DNA of 54,325 nt from Cytophagaceae bacterium (GTDB lineage Bacteria; Bacteroidota; Bacteroidia; Cytophagales; Spirosomataceae). Position 1 is the first letter of the stretch, and the number at the start of each line of letters is the position of its first letter. The notes beneath the pieces were generated by a model, which was not told the DNA's origin, did no database searches, and saw nothing but the letters and a program-made list of their open reading frames with translations. Shown in pieces: positions 26,177-34,117 of the stretch. Location of the stretch: assembly GCA_947494535.1 (NCBI GenBank), contig CANLVU010000006.1, positions 1 to 54,325 on the forward strand, written 5' to 3'. Position numbers and translations under genes: made by a program.

Positions 26177-27316
26177 ATGAATAAGTTAAAAGTGATGACT
26201 GTTGTAGGCACAAGGCCTGAAATCATTAGATTAGCAAGAGTCATGAATGCCTTAGATTCTTCTGATGCGATTGAGCATTTAATTGTTCATACAGGTCAAA
26301 ATTACGACTATGAACTAAATCAAATATTTTTTGATGATTTAGCGATTCGGAAGCCGGACTATTTTTTAAATGCTGCAGGAGCTACTCCCATAGAAACAAT
26401 TGGAAAAATTCTAATAAATATTGATCCTTTATTAGAAGAATTAAAACCTGATGCTTTTTTAGTTTTAGGGGATACAAATAGTTGTTTATGTGCAATTCCT
26501 GCTAAAAAAAGACACATACCAATATTCCATATGGAAGCAGGTAATCGTTGTTTTGATCAACGGGTACCTGAAGAAACTAATCGTAAGATAGTAGATCATA
26601 TTTCAGATATAAATATGACTTATAGTGATATCGCTCGTGAATATCTTTTAAGGGAAGGCATGTCTGCTGATAGAATTATTAAAACAGGTTCTCCGATGTT
26701 TGAAGTGTTGAGTCATTATTTGCCATCAATAAAGTCTTCAAATGTTTTAGAACGTCTATCCTTAGAACCCAATAAATATTTTGTAGTATCAACTCATAGA
26801 GAGGAGAATATAAGTAATGAAACTAATTTTAACAGTTTAATTACTAGCCTAAATGTAGTAGCTGACAAATATGATTTACCCATAATTGTAAGTGCGCACC
26901 CTCGAACTAGAAAAATGATTGATGCAAAAGAAATTGTTCTGCATAAAAATATTCAGTTGTTAAAGCCTTTGGGTTTTAATGATTACAATGCTTTACAGTT
27001 ACATTCTAAAGCAGTTTTATCAGATAGCGGAACAATCTCAGAAGAATCTTCCATCTTGAATTTCCCAGCATTAAACTTGAGACAAGCACATGAGCGACCT
27101 GAAGCGATGGAAGAAGCTTCAGTTATGATGGTTGGACTGAATCCCGAGAGAATATTACAAGGATTAATTCAGCTAGATACACAAAAAAGAGGTGATGAAA
27201 GGTCGTTTAGATATGTTGCAGATTATTCTATGCCAAATGTTTCAGATAAAGTCGTTCGAATAATTGTTAGTTATGTTGATTATATCAAAAGAGTAGTTTG
27301 GAGCGAAGAAATTTAA
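26177..27316 (+). CDS. fnlC: UDP-N-acetyl-L-fucosamine synthase, C2 epimerase (FnlC/CapG/WbjD)
   Basis: WecB-family epimerase of 379 aa that finishes UDP-L-FucNAc. Marks: MTVVGTRPEIIRLARVM, HTGQNYDYELNQIFF, LGDTNSCLCAI, HMEAGNRCFDQRVPEETNRK, and LSDSGTISEESSILN. Two bases after fnlB. Full length for the family. Confidence 0.93.
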   Translation: MNKLKVMTVVGTRPEIIRLARVMNALDSSDAIEHLIVHTGQNYDYELNQIFFDDLAIRKPDYFLNAAGATPIETIGKILINIDPLLEELKPDAFLVLGDTNSCLCAIPAKKRHIPIFHMEAGNRCFDQRVPEETNRKIVDHISDINMTYSDIAREYLLREGMSADRIIKTGSPMFEVLSHYLPSIKSSNVLERLSLEPNKYFVVSTHREENISNETNFNSLITSLNVVADKYDLPIIVSAHPRTRKMIDAKEIVLHKNIQLLKPLGFNDYNALQLHSKAVLSDSGTISEESSILNFPALNLRQAHERPEAMEEASVMMVGLNPERILQGLIQLDTQKRGDERSFRYVADYSMPNVSDKVVRIIVSYVDYIKRVVWSEEI

Positions 27317-28545
27317 AAAAGGTATTAATTCATTCTATTGTATTTAGTCCTGATGGAGTATCTACAGCCTATTTATACAATGATATTGCTCTTGGGCTTG
27401 TTGAAAATGGATTTGATGTTGTTGTTTTAACAACAACTCCACATTACAATTTAATTGAGTCGGAATTGGTTAAGCAACCAATAGCTAAAAAGTTGTTTGG
27501 ATTGTATTGTCAAAGTGACTTTAAGGGTATTCAGGTATATCATATACCACTAAAAAAATACAAAAGTACGGTTAAGAGATTAATGTCTTTTGTTTATTGG
27601 CACATTCTGTCTTTGTTTATTGGTTTCTCAATTAAAAAAATCAATTTCGTTCTTAGCCCTTCTCCTCCCCTAAGTATTGGTTTTATTTCTTTGTTAATTG
27701 CGAAATTAAAAAGAGCAAAATCGGTTTATAATGTCCAAGAAATTTATCCAGATTTGTTGATTAATCAAGGGAGTTTAAAATCTCCAATCATCATAAATCT
27801 TCTTAAATTATTTGAGAAATTTATTTATAACTATTCTGCTGCAGTTACCACAATTGATGAAGTATTTTATGCTACAATTTCATCAAGATTTTCTGATACC
27901 AGCAAACTTAAAATAATACCAAATTTTGTAGATACTGAATTATATAAGCCATTAGTACAAAAGCTAGAATTACCTTCTATTTTCGGTGGTGATAATGGAA
28001 AAATTAAAATACTTTATGCAGGTAACATCGGTTTTTTTCAAGATTGGGAACCTGTTTTGTTCGCAGCTAAAGAACTTTTAAAAGATAATGTAGAGTTTTG
28101 GGTAATTGGAGAAGGAGTACGAAAAGAGTATCTAGAAACAGAAGTCCAGAATCAAAATTTATCTAATGTTAGAATCTTTCCCTATCAAAGCAGGGAGCTT
28201 ATTCCCATCATAAATAATTACGCTGATATACATTTTATTGCAATAAATCAGCAAATGGAGCAAGAAGGATTTCCATCTAAGGTGTATACAATTATGGCGT
28301 GTGCAAAACCAATTGTAGTTGTAACCGGAGAAAATACTCCTTTGTATAATTTTTTAAAGGATATTAATTGCTCAGAACTTATTACGAATAATCGAAATGT
28401 AAATTTTACTGAGGCAATTAGAAAGTTAGCTTTTGATAAAGAATTAAGATTAAGGTTAGGTAATAATGGCTATGAGGAGATTATAAAAAATTACTCAAAG
28501 AAAGTAGTTGTGTCAAAATACGCTAATCTTCTAAAATCTTTATAA
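27298..28545 (+). CDS. wbuB: L-FucNAc (or L-FucNAm) transferase, GT4 family (WbuB-like)
   Basis: GT4 glycosyltransferase of 415 aa. N-terminal LIHSIVFSPDGVSTAYLYND and the segment VYNVQEIYPDLLINQG are characteristic of WbuB; the donor-site half has IKILYAGNIGFFQDWEP, EFWVIGEGVRKEYLE and QEGFPSKVYTIMACAKPIVV. No ATG lies near the N-terminus; TTG 27298, inside the fnlC tail, is the best available start. It probably transfers the 6-deoxy-L-amino sugar made by fnlABC and modified by the wbuXYZ triad. Confidence 0.88.
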   Translation: MERRNLKKVLIHSIVFSPDGVSTAYLYNDIALGLVENGFDVVVLTTTPHYNLIESELVKQPIAKKLFGLYCQSDFKGIQVYHIPLKKYKSTVKRLMSFVYWHILSLFIGFSIKKINFVLSPSPPLSIGFISLLIAKLKRAKSVYNVQEIYPDLLINQGSLKSPIIINLLKLFEKFIYNYSAAVTTIDEVFYATISSRFSDTSKLKIIPNFVDTELYKPLVQKLELPSIFGGDNGKIKILYAGNIGFFQDWEPVLFAAKELLKDNVEFWVIGEGVRKEYLETEVQNQNLSNVRIFPYQSRELIPIINNYADIHFIAINQQMEQEGFPSKVYTIMACAKPIVVVTGENTPLYNFLKDINCSELITNNRNVNFTEAIRKLAFDKELRLRLGNNGYEEIIKNYSKKVVVSKYANLLKSL

Positions 28546-28553
28546 GATTAATT

Positions 28554-29444
28554 ATGAAGAGTATACTTATAACAGGGGGGGCTGGATTTGTTGGGAGTAA
28601 TTTGATAAAACTTTTCTCTTCCATTTATGAATTTGAAACTTATAAAAAAGGAACTTTAGTTCAGGTTCATCAAGATGTAGTTATTCATCTAGCCGGCAAA
28701 GCCCACGATCTAAAAAATGTTTCATCTTCTGATGAATATTACAAAGTTAATACTGAATTAACTAAAGATATATTTGATGCTTTTTTAACTTCAGATGCGA
28801 AAGTATTCATTACTCTAAGCTCTGTTAAAGCCGTAGCCGATGAAGTTGATGGCGAATTGACGGAAGATGTCACTCCCAATCCAATCACTCACTACGGAAA
28901 GAGTAAATTATTAGCAGAGCAGTATATTCTTTCTCAGCCAATTCCAGAAGGCAAACGAGTTTATATATTACGTCCTTGTATGATTCATGGCCCAGGGAAT
29001 AAAGGGAATCTTAATTTGCTTTACAGTTTAGTATCTAAAGGTTTGCCTTGGCCGCTAGGATTATTTAAAAACTCCCGATCCTACCTATCAATTGAAAACC
29101 TTTGCTTTATAATTAAAGAGTTAATTGAAAGAGAAGATATTCCATCTGGAGTTTATAATGTAGCAGATGATATTCCACTATCTACAAATGAAGTAATTAA
29201 AATGATTGCCGAATCAAAAGGAAAGCAAGCAAGAATTTTGAATCTGAGTCAGAACCTCGTAAAGGTGCTATCACGTGCTGGCGATTTATTAAAATTGCCA
29301 CTTAATTCTGAGCGATTACAGAAACTTACTGAGAGCTACATAGTAAGTAACACTAAGATTAAAAAAGCCTTAGGCAAGCAATTACCCGTCTCATCTAAAG
29401 AGGGATTAATGCAAACATTTAAATCTTTTGCTGATAATGTTTAA
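28554..29444 (+). CDS. NAD-dependent epimerase/4-ketoreductase (WbpV/WbjF-like)
   Basis: SDR of 296 aa with ITGGAGFVGSNLIKLF, VVIHLAGKAHDLKN and HYGKSKLLAEQYIL (Y-x3-K). In Pseudomonas and Rhizobium, relatives reduce UDP-4-keto-6-deoxy-GlcNAc to UDP-QuiNAc and are paired with a small initiating transferase, exactly as here. No dedicated UDP-GlcNAc 4,6-dehydratase of the WbpM type is in this window, so the substrate would come from elsewhere or from FnlA. A run of seven G bases (28575-28581) lies in the nucleotide-binding motif. Confidence 0.8.
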   Translation: MKSILITGGAGFVGSNLIKLFSSIYEFETYKKGTLVQVHQDVVIHLAGKAHDLKNVSSSDEYYKVNTELTKDIFDAFLTSDAKVFITLSSVKAVADEVDGELTEDVTPNPITHYGKSKLLAEQYILSQPIPEGKRVYILRPCMIHGPGNKGNLNLLYSLVSKGLPWPLGLFKNSRSYLSIENLCFIIKELIEREDIPSGVYNVADDIPLSTNEVIKMIAESKGKQARILNLSQNLVKVLSRAGDLLKLPLNSERLQKLTESYIVSNTKIKKALGKQLPVSSKEGLMQTFKSFADNV

Positions 29445-29988
29445 CCGTTTATTCGCCCTCATCGTTCTGATAATTCTGTCACCTATCTTTCTAGCTGTTG
29501 CTTTGGCCATATTCATTGAAGATGGATCGCCCATATTCTTCAAACAAAAACGAGTAGGCATTAATTATACTTTCTTTAATATCTACAAGTTCAGAAGCAT
29601 GAAGAAGAGTACGCCGAATGTCGCGACGCATTTATTAGAAAATCCTGCCTCCTATTTGTTGAGAATAGGAGGGGTGTTGCGGAAATTGAGTTTGGACGAA
29701 TTACCTAACCTAATCAATATCATCAAAGGAGAAATGGTATTTGTGGGGCCTAGACCGGCCTTGTATAACCAAGACGATTTAATGGCCTTACGGGTCGCAG
29801 CAGGGGCAGACAAATTGAAGCCAGGAATCACTGGCTGGGCACAAATTAATGGGCGCGACGAGATCTCTATTGAGGCTAAGGTAGCGTTGGAGACAGAGTA
29901 CTTAGAGAGAAAGTCGGTTTGGTTTGATTTGGTGATAGTGGTGAGGACATTTACGATTGTGCTGGGTAGTAAAGGGGTTAGTCATTAA
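29437..29988 (+). CDS. Small initiating phosphoglycosyl transferase (PglC/WecA-independent, bacterial sugar transferase)
   Basis: Monotopic phosphoglycosyl transferase of 183 aa, the size of PglC. A re-entrant helix at the N-terminus (LFALIVLIILSPIFLAVALA) is followed by IFFKQKRVGINYTFFNIYKF, the catalytic region LRKLSLDELPNLINIIKGEM with its D-E pair, and FVGPRPALYNQDD and KPGITGWAQINGRDEIS. It would load the first sugar phosphate (perhaps QuiNAc or another acetamido sugar) onto undecaprenyl phosphate. ATG 29437 overlaps the preceding stop; an upstream TTG is less likely. Base composition returns towards that of the flanks in this gene. Confidence 0.9.
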   Translation: MFNRLFALIVLIILSPIFLAVALAIFIEDGSPIFFKQKRVGINYTFFNIYKFRSMKKSTPNVATHLLENPASYLLRIGGVLRKLSLDELPNLINIIKGEMVFVGPRPALYNQDDLMALRVAAGADKLKPGITGWAQINGRDEISIEAKVALETEYLERKSVWFDLVIVVRTFTIVLGSKGVSH

Positions 29989-30009
29989 CGGAACGTTATT
30001 TTGGAAAAC

Positions 30010-30036
30010 AAAAAAGGGAGCATCGCTCCCTTTTTT
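30010..30036. terminator. Bidirectional rho-independent terminator
   Basis: Perfect 12-bp stem (30010-30021 with 30025-30036) around loop ATC: an A6 run, GGGAGC, loop, GCTCCC and a T6 run. It lies between the end of the long plus-strand operon (29988) and the end of the minus-strand epimerase gene (30041), and has A and T runs on both sides, so it can stop transcription from both directions. Confidence 0.92.
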
Positions 30037-30040
30037 AGTT

Positions 30041-31096
30041 TTAAACCATTTCCTTTCCACTCCACGAATCATTGATTTCTTGAAAGGTAGTTTTGAGATC
30101 TTTCGTGATGTTCCAACTGGGGTAATCTGATTTGATTTTATGTAAGTCTGATATGTAGCAGATGTGATCGCCTATTCTGTTTTCATCTAGGTAGGTGTAT
30201 TTCATGGGTTTGCCTGAAATGCTTTCGATGAGTTTGAATGCTTCTAGGATGGAGATCGAGTTTTCGCGTCCTCCGCCTATGTTGTAGACGGCGGCTACTT
30301 TGGGGTTTTGGATAAATAAATCAATAAAGCGCGCGACGTCATAGGAATGAATGTTGTCTCGGACTTGCTTCCCCTTATACCCGTAAATTTTGTATTCTAT
30401 TTCGTGGACATTGCATTTAATTAAATAGCTTAAAAAGCCATGTAATTCAACTCCACTATGATTAGGACCAGTTAAACATCCGCCACGTAAACAACAGGTG
30501 GGCATATTAAAATAGCGACCATATTCCTGGACTAATATGTCAGAGGCAACTTTAGAGGCGCCGAATAGGGAATGCTTGCATTGATCGATACTGAAAGATT
30601 CATTAATCCCATCGAAATAGGCCTCATCGGCATAGTCGTATCTTGTTTCGCTCTCCATGAGACTTAGGAAATTGGGATTATCGCCGTAGACTTTGTTCGT
30701 CGATAAATGGACAAAAGGGACGGAAGTATTATATCTTCTGGTGGCTTCTAACAAATTCAGGGTACCTACCGCATTGACATCAAAATCCTCAAAGGGCATG
30801 GAGGCGGCTAGGTCATGACTGGGTTGTGCCGCCGTATGAACAATGGCATCGGGTTGAATGTCTAAGATGAATTTTGCGACCGCTGCACGATCGCGGATAT
30901 CTAAGGCATGATTTCTAAAGTTTGGATTTTCTTTTTCGAGTTTTGAAATATTCCAGGTTGTATCTCCTTTTTCGCCAAAAAACACCTGGCGCATGTTATT
31001 ATCGATGCCGATGACTTCTAGTCCTTTTTGGCAAAAGAAACGAACAACTTCACTTCCAATTAATCCTCCTGCACCAGTTACTAAAATTTTTCTCAT
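30041..31096 (-). CDS. NAD-dependent epimerase, CDP-tyvelose/paratose 2-epimerase-like
   Basis: Extended SDR of 351 aa with [50 protein letters not shown] and [20 protein letters not shown]. In the last motif, phenylalanine stands where the catalytic Tyr usually is, and the run [20 protein letters not shown] follows. This set resembles RfbE-type CDP-tyvelose 2-epimerases. No other CDP-dideoxyhexose genes are present, so the true substrate is uncertain. It overlaps the upstream GT26 gene by 4 bases. Confidence 0.78.
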   Translation of the reverse strand: MRKILVTGAGGLIGSEVVRFFCQKGLEVIGIDNNMRQVFFGEKGDTTWNISKLEKENPNFRNHALDIRDRAAVAKFILDIQPDAIVHTAAQPSHDLAASMPFEDFDVNAVGTLNLLEATRRYNTSVPFVHLSTNKVYGDNPNFLSLMESETRYDYADEAYFDGINESFSIDQCKHSLFGASKVASDILVQEYGRYFNMPTCCLRGGCLTGPNHSGVELHGFLSYLIKCNVHEIEYKIYGYKGKQVRDNIHSYDVARFIDLFIQNPKVAAVYNIGGGRENSISILEAFKLIESISGKPMKYTYLDENRIGDHICYISDLHKIKSDYPSWNITKDLKTTFQEINDSWSGKEMV

Positions 31097-31854
31097 TTGT
31101 GAAGCTTGACTATTTTCAATAAAATTAAATAAATAAATGTAGAATTCGTGAACAAATACCTTTTCCAGAGCCTTCCTGGCTCCTGAATAAGCCTAAAAAG
31201 CCATTCCAGGCCATTATTTTGCATCCAAGCGGGAGCCTGCTTCAGGGTTTGGGCATGGAAGTCAAACGCCGCACCCACTGCCATCATGACACCTGGAATT
31301 TTACCAATGTGCTCTGCCACCCAGATCTCCTGCCTAGGACATCCTCTCCCCACTAAAATGAGCTGAGCTCCAGACTGATTGATCTTTTGAATGTCTTGCT
31401 CATCTTCCGCTGGAGTAGCTTCACGAAATCGATCCACGTGATGCCCGACTAATTGAAGTTTCGGAAAGTTTCGACTAATATTCTCTTCAAATTTTTGCAA
31501 AGTTTTCTCCGTACTTCCATACAGATATACCCGCAGTTTATATTCATTTGCTTGTGCTAACACCTTCCAGGTTAAGGTAGGGCCATATACCCGATCCTTC
31601 AGCTGCGTGTTGTAAAAGTAATTTAAACACCACTTAATGGGTTGCCCATCGGGCACCACATAATGGATGGAATTTACTAAGGTAGTTAATTGTGGATTTT
31701 GATAGCTTTCGATCAGCCCATGTACCGCTAAGGCGCTGACCCCGATGGATTGCTTGGCAATGGCATGCGCAATAATGGCCTGCGTGATATGCTCGTAATC
31801 AGATGCGGTATACCGAATTCCGAGTAACTCATGTGTAGGCAAGGTGTTTTGCAT
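31093..31854 (-). CDS. WecG/TagA/CpsF-family glycosyltransferase (GT26)
   Basis: Membrane-associated GT26 enzyme of 253 aa. Family marks: [35 protein letters not shown] (catalytic Asp region), [27 protein letters not shown], and [18 protein letters not shown] with [20 protein letters not shown]; the C-terminus is basic and hydrophobic. It adds a sugar, often N-acetylmannosaminuronate or ManNAc, as the second residue on an undecaprenyl-linked primer. It shares a transcript with the downstream epimerase gene. Confidence 0.9.
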   Translation of the reverse strand: MQNTLPTHELLGIRYTASDYEHITQAIIAHAIAKQSIGVSALAVHGLIESYQNPQLTTLVNSIHYVVPDGQPIKWCLNYFYNTQLKDRVYGPTLTWKVLAQANEYKLRVYLYGSTEKTLQKFEENISRNFPKLQLVGHHVDRFREATPAEDEQDIQKINQSGAQLILVGRGCPRQEIWVAEHIGKIPGVMMAVGAAFDFHAQTLKQAPAWMQNNGLEWLFRLIQEPGRLWKRYLFTNSTFIYLILLKIVKLHK

Positions 31855-31891
31855 GCGGGGATGGTGATTCTTTGGGGGAAATTCTTTTGGC

Positions 31892-31924
31892 CAAAATTAA
31901 CAATTATAGAGATGAATTAGTCAA
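31892..31924 (-). promoter_or_regulatory. Promoter of the GT26-epimerase unit
   Basis: The minus strand reads TTG (31922-31924), 22 bases, then TAATTTTG (31892-31899), matching the Bacteroidota -33 and -7 elements. The predicted start of transcription lies about 30 bases before the ATG at 31854. Confidence 0.55.
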
Positions 31925-31956
31925 TAAATGTACGGCAATTCCTAACTTCGTAACCA

Positions 31957-32910
31957 ATGAAAAACAAATTACGTAAAGCTTTCCTTTTTTTAACGTCTCC
32001 ACTCACCTTAGCTTCGGCCATCTGGATGAAGTTTGTGAGGAGTAAAGGGTCAAGTCCTTTCAGTGATTTTCTATTCATGAAAGTGGGTGTCTTCCCTATT
32101 TTAGATCATTATTATGAGCCCATGATTAATCCGGGCAAGTACCTAGAAAGGCCATTAACGGAGGACCGCACGTTAGCAGCTATTGATCTAAATGAAAAGG
32201 GTCAGCTTAGTTTATTAAACGACTTTCAGTATGCAGAGGAATTAAAGGCCTTTCCTCTACACAAAGAAAATAAGGCATCCTATTATTACTTTAATGATTC
32301 CTATGGACCAGGAGATAGCGAATATCTCTACCAGATGATTCGTCATTTTCAGCCTAAAAAACTCATCGAAATAGGAAGCGGAAACTCTACGCTGATGGCC
32401 CAAAATGCGATCAGAAAAAATCAGCAATCTAACCCTTCCTATCAATGCAAGCATAGCTGCATTGAACCTTTCGAGCAACCCTGGTTAGAAGAATTAGGGA
32501 TAGAGGTGAGCAGAGAGCGGGTGGAGAAAATAGATCTGTCTGTATTCAAAAGCCTAGAGGAAAATGATATTTTATTTATTGATTCTTCTCACATCATCAG
32601 ACCGCAAGGCGATGTGCTGCATGAATATTTAACAATTTTACCGCTATTAAAGCCGGGCGTACTAATTCATATCCATGATATTTTTACTCCAAAGGACTAT
32701 CCAGAAAAGTGGGTAATTGAAAATCACCATTTTTGGAATGAGCAATATTTACTGGAGGCCTTTTTATCCTTTAATGGGTCATTTGAAATTATAGGAGCAC
32801 TTAATTATTTAAAACACCACCATTTCGATGCTTTGGCAGCCCAATGTCCGGTGTTAGGACAATTCCCCTTCTCAGAGCCTGGGGCATTTTGGATGAAAAA
32901 ACTTAAATGA
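31957..32910 (+). CDS. Class I SAM-dependent methyltransferase
   Basis: Protein of 317 aa. SAM-binding motif I is KKLIEIGSGNSTLMAQNAI (about residues 132-150); further conserved pieces are ENDILFIDSSHIIRPQGD and KPGVLIHIHDIFTPKDYPEK, as in Methyltransf_24-type and cephalosporin-hydroxylase-like enzymes of sugar clusters. The N-terminal 30 residues are hydrophobic and basic. Its neighbours suggest methylation of a sugar or glycan. Stop overlaps the next gene's ATG (ATGA). Confidence 0.82.
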   Translation: MKNKLRKAFLFLTSPLTLASAIWMKFVRSKGSSPFSDFLFMKVGVFPILDHYYEPMINPGKYLERPLTEDRTLAAIDLNEKGQLSLLNDFQYAEELKAFPLHKENKASYYYFNDSYGPGDSEYLYQMIRHFQPKKLIEIGSGNSTLMAQNAIRKNQQSNPSYQCKHSCIEPFEQPWLEELGIEVSRERVEKIDLSVFKSLEENDILFIDSSHIIRPQGDVLHEYLTILPLLKPGVLIHIHDIFTPKDYPEKWVIENHHFWNEQYLLEAFLSFNGSFEIIGALNYLKHHHFDALAAQCPVLGQFPFSEPGAFWMKKLK

Positions 32911-34022
32911 AATCAGCCTTGAAATTACATCTGGATCCGCATAGAGTTTTAGGCTTAGACATTTTAAGAGCCGCAGCCATCTTATTTGTGATCATAGACC
33001 ACGGGGGTTTGCTACTCACTCCAGAATTAAGAAAGTGGACTGATTGGATGGTCTTCGATGGCGTTTCGATCTTTTTTGCATTAAGTGGGTTTTTAATCGG
33101 TGGAATTTTAATCAAATTGCTTCAAAAGGAGGGCAAATTTGATCTGCTAGATTTCTGGAAGCGGAGATGGTACAGGACGCTACCTAATTACTTTTTGGTA
33201 TTAACACTTGTATTACTTATCGAGGTTTTATTTTCAGATCGGTTTGATGCTAGTGTAGCAGCCCCTTACTTTGTCTTTTTCCAAAATTTCAATACCATTC
33301 ATCCTATTTTCTTTCCAGAGGCATGGACCCTTTCTGTAGAAGAGTGGTTTTATTTGTTCGTTCCATTGCTAATTTTCTTGCAATGGAATTATTTAAAAAT
33401 CTCTTCTAGAGCGGCGATCCTTATTACAGCCATCACCCTCATTACGGTGGTAACCAGTTATCGCTATGTTCAATTTCTAAACTATACAGCTATTTCTGAA
33501 GAGTTGTGGGATAATGTGTTTAGAAAACAAGTACTAGGGCGTCTTGATGGGATCATGTTTGGCGTTTTAGCGGCCTATGTGTATCATTATAAGCCTGCAG
33601 CGTGGAATAGATTTCCGAAAGCATTATTGATAATAGGGTGTTTGCTATTTCTCTCTTCTAAATTCCTTTTGCCCGTACTTATGCCTAAAATTGGGATTTT
33701 TCAGGCAGTATTTTCGTTTACACATAATTCCATAGCGGCAATTTGTTTATTGCCTTTTTTGTCAAAATATAAACCACGACCAGGTTTTATCCCCTCTGTA
33801 ATAACCTTTGTAAGTGTACATTCATATGCGATGTACCTGATTAATTTGTCATTAGTCCAAAGCTGGATTTTGCGTAAAATTCCTTGGAGTTTATTCATTG
33901 AATCACGCGCCTGGAAAGGGGGAATTCGCTACTTACTTTATTGGGGCCTCGTCATCGGTATTGCACATCTGATTTATACCTATTTCGAATCGCCCATGAC
34001 TAAATTGCGAGATCGAAAATAA
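32907..34022 (+). CDS. Membrane acyltransferase 3 family (OafA-like)
   Basis: Integral membrane protein of 371 aa with about ten helices. Marks of the family: LGLDILRAAAILFVIIDHGG (arginine and histidine), FFALSGFLIGGIL, RRWYRTLPNYFLVL, and WTLSVEEWFYLFVPLLIF. It transfers an acyl group, usually acetyl, to a glycan at the inner membrane. ATGA-coupled to the methyltransferase gene. Confidence 0.9.
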   Translation: MKSALKLHLDPHRVLGLDILRAAAILFVIIDHGGLLLTPELRKWTDWMVFDGVSIFFALSGFLIGGILIKLLQKEGKFDLLDFWKRRWYRTLPNYFLVLTLVLLIEVLFSDRFDASVAAPYFVFFQNFNTIHPIFFPEAWTLSVEEWFYLFVPLLIFLQWNYLKISSRAAILITAITLITVVTSYRYVQFLNYTAISEELWDNVFRKQVLGRLDGIMFGVLAAYVYHYKPAAWNRFPKALLIIGCLLFLSSKFLLPVLMPKIGIFQAVFSFTHNSIAAICLLPFLSKYKPRPGFIPSVITFVSVHSYAMYLINLSLVQSWILRKIPWSLFIESRAWKGGIRYLLYWGLVIGIAHLIYTYFESPMTKLRDRK

Positions 34023-34074
34023 TGCAGGGTTTTCCCTTTTAATAATTTTTTCACGGCTTCATAAAATAAAATGG

Positions 34075-34082
34075 TACTTTTG
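34075..34082 (+). promoter_or_regulatory. Promoter -7 element of the wza operon
   Basis: TACTTTTG matches TAnnTTTG exactly, 35 bases before ATG 34118. The -33 region is only weakly matched by a T-rich stretch. A small hairpin ATGCC-TTTA-GGCAT (about 34096-34109) lies in the predicted leader. Confidence 0.5.
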
Positions 34083-34117
34083 TAAATTGGTTTAATGCCT
34101 TTAGGCATGACCTAAAA

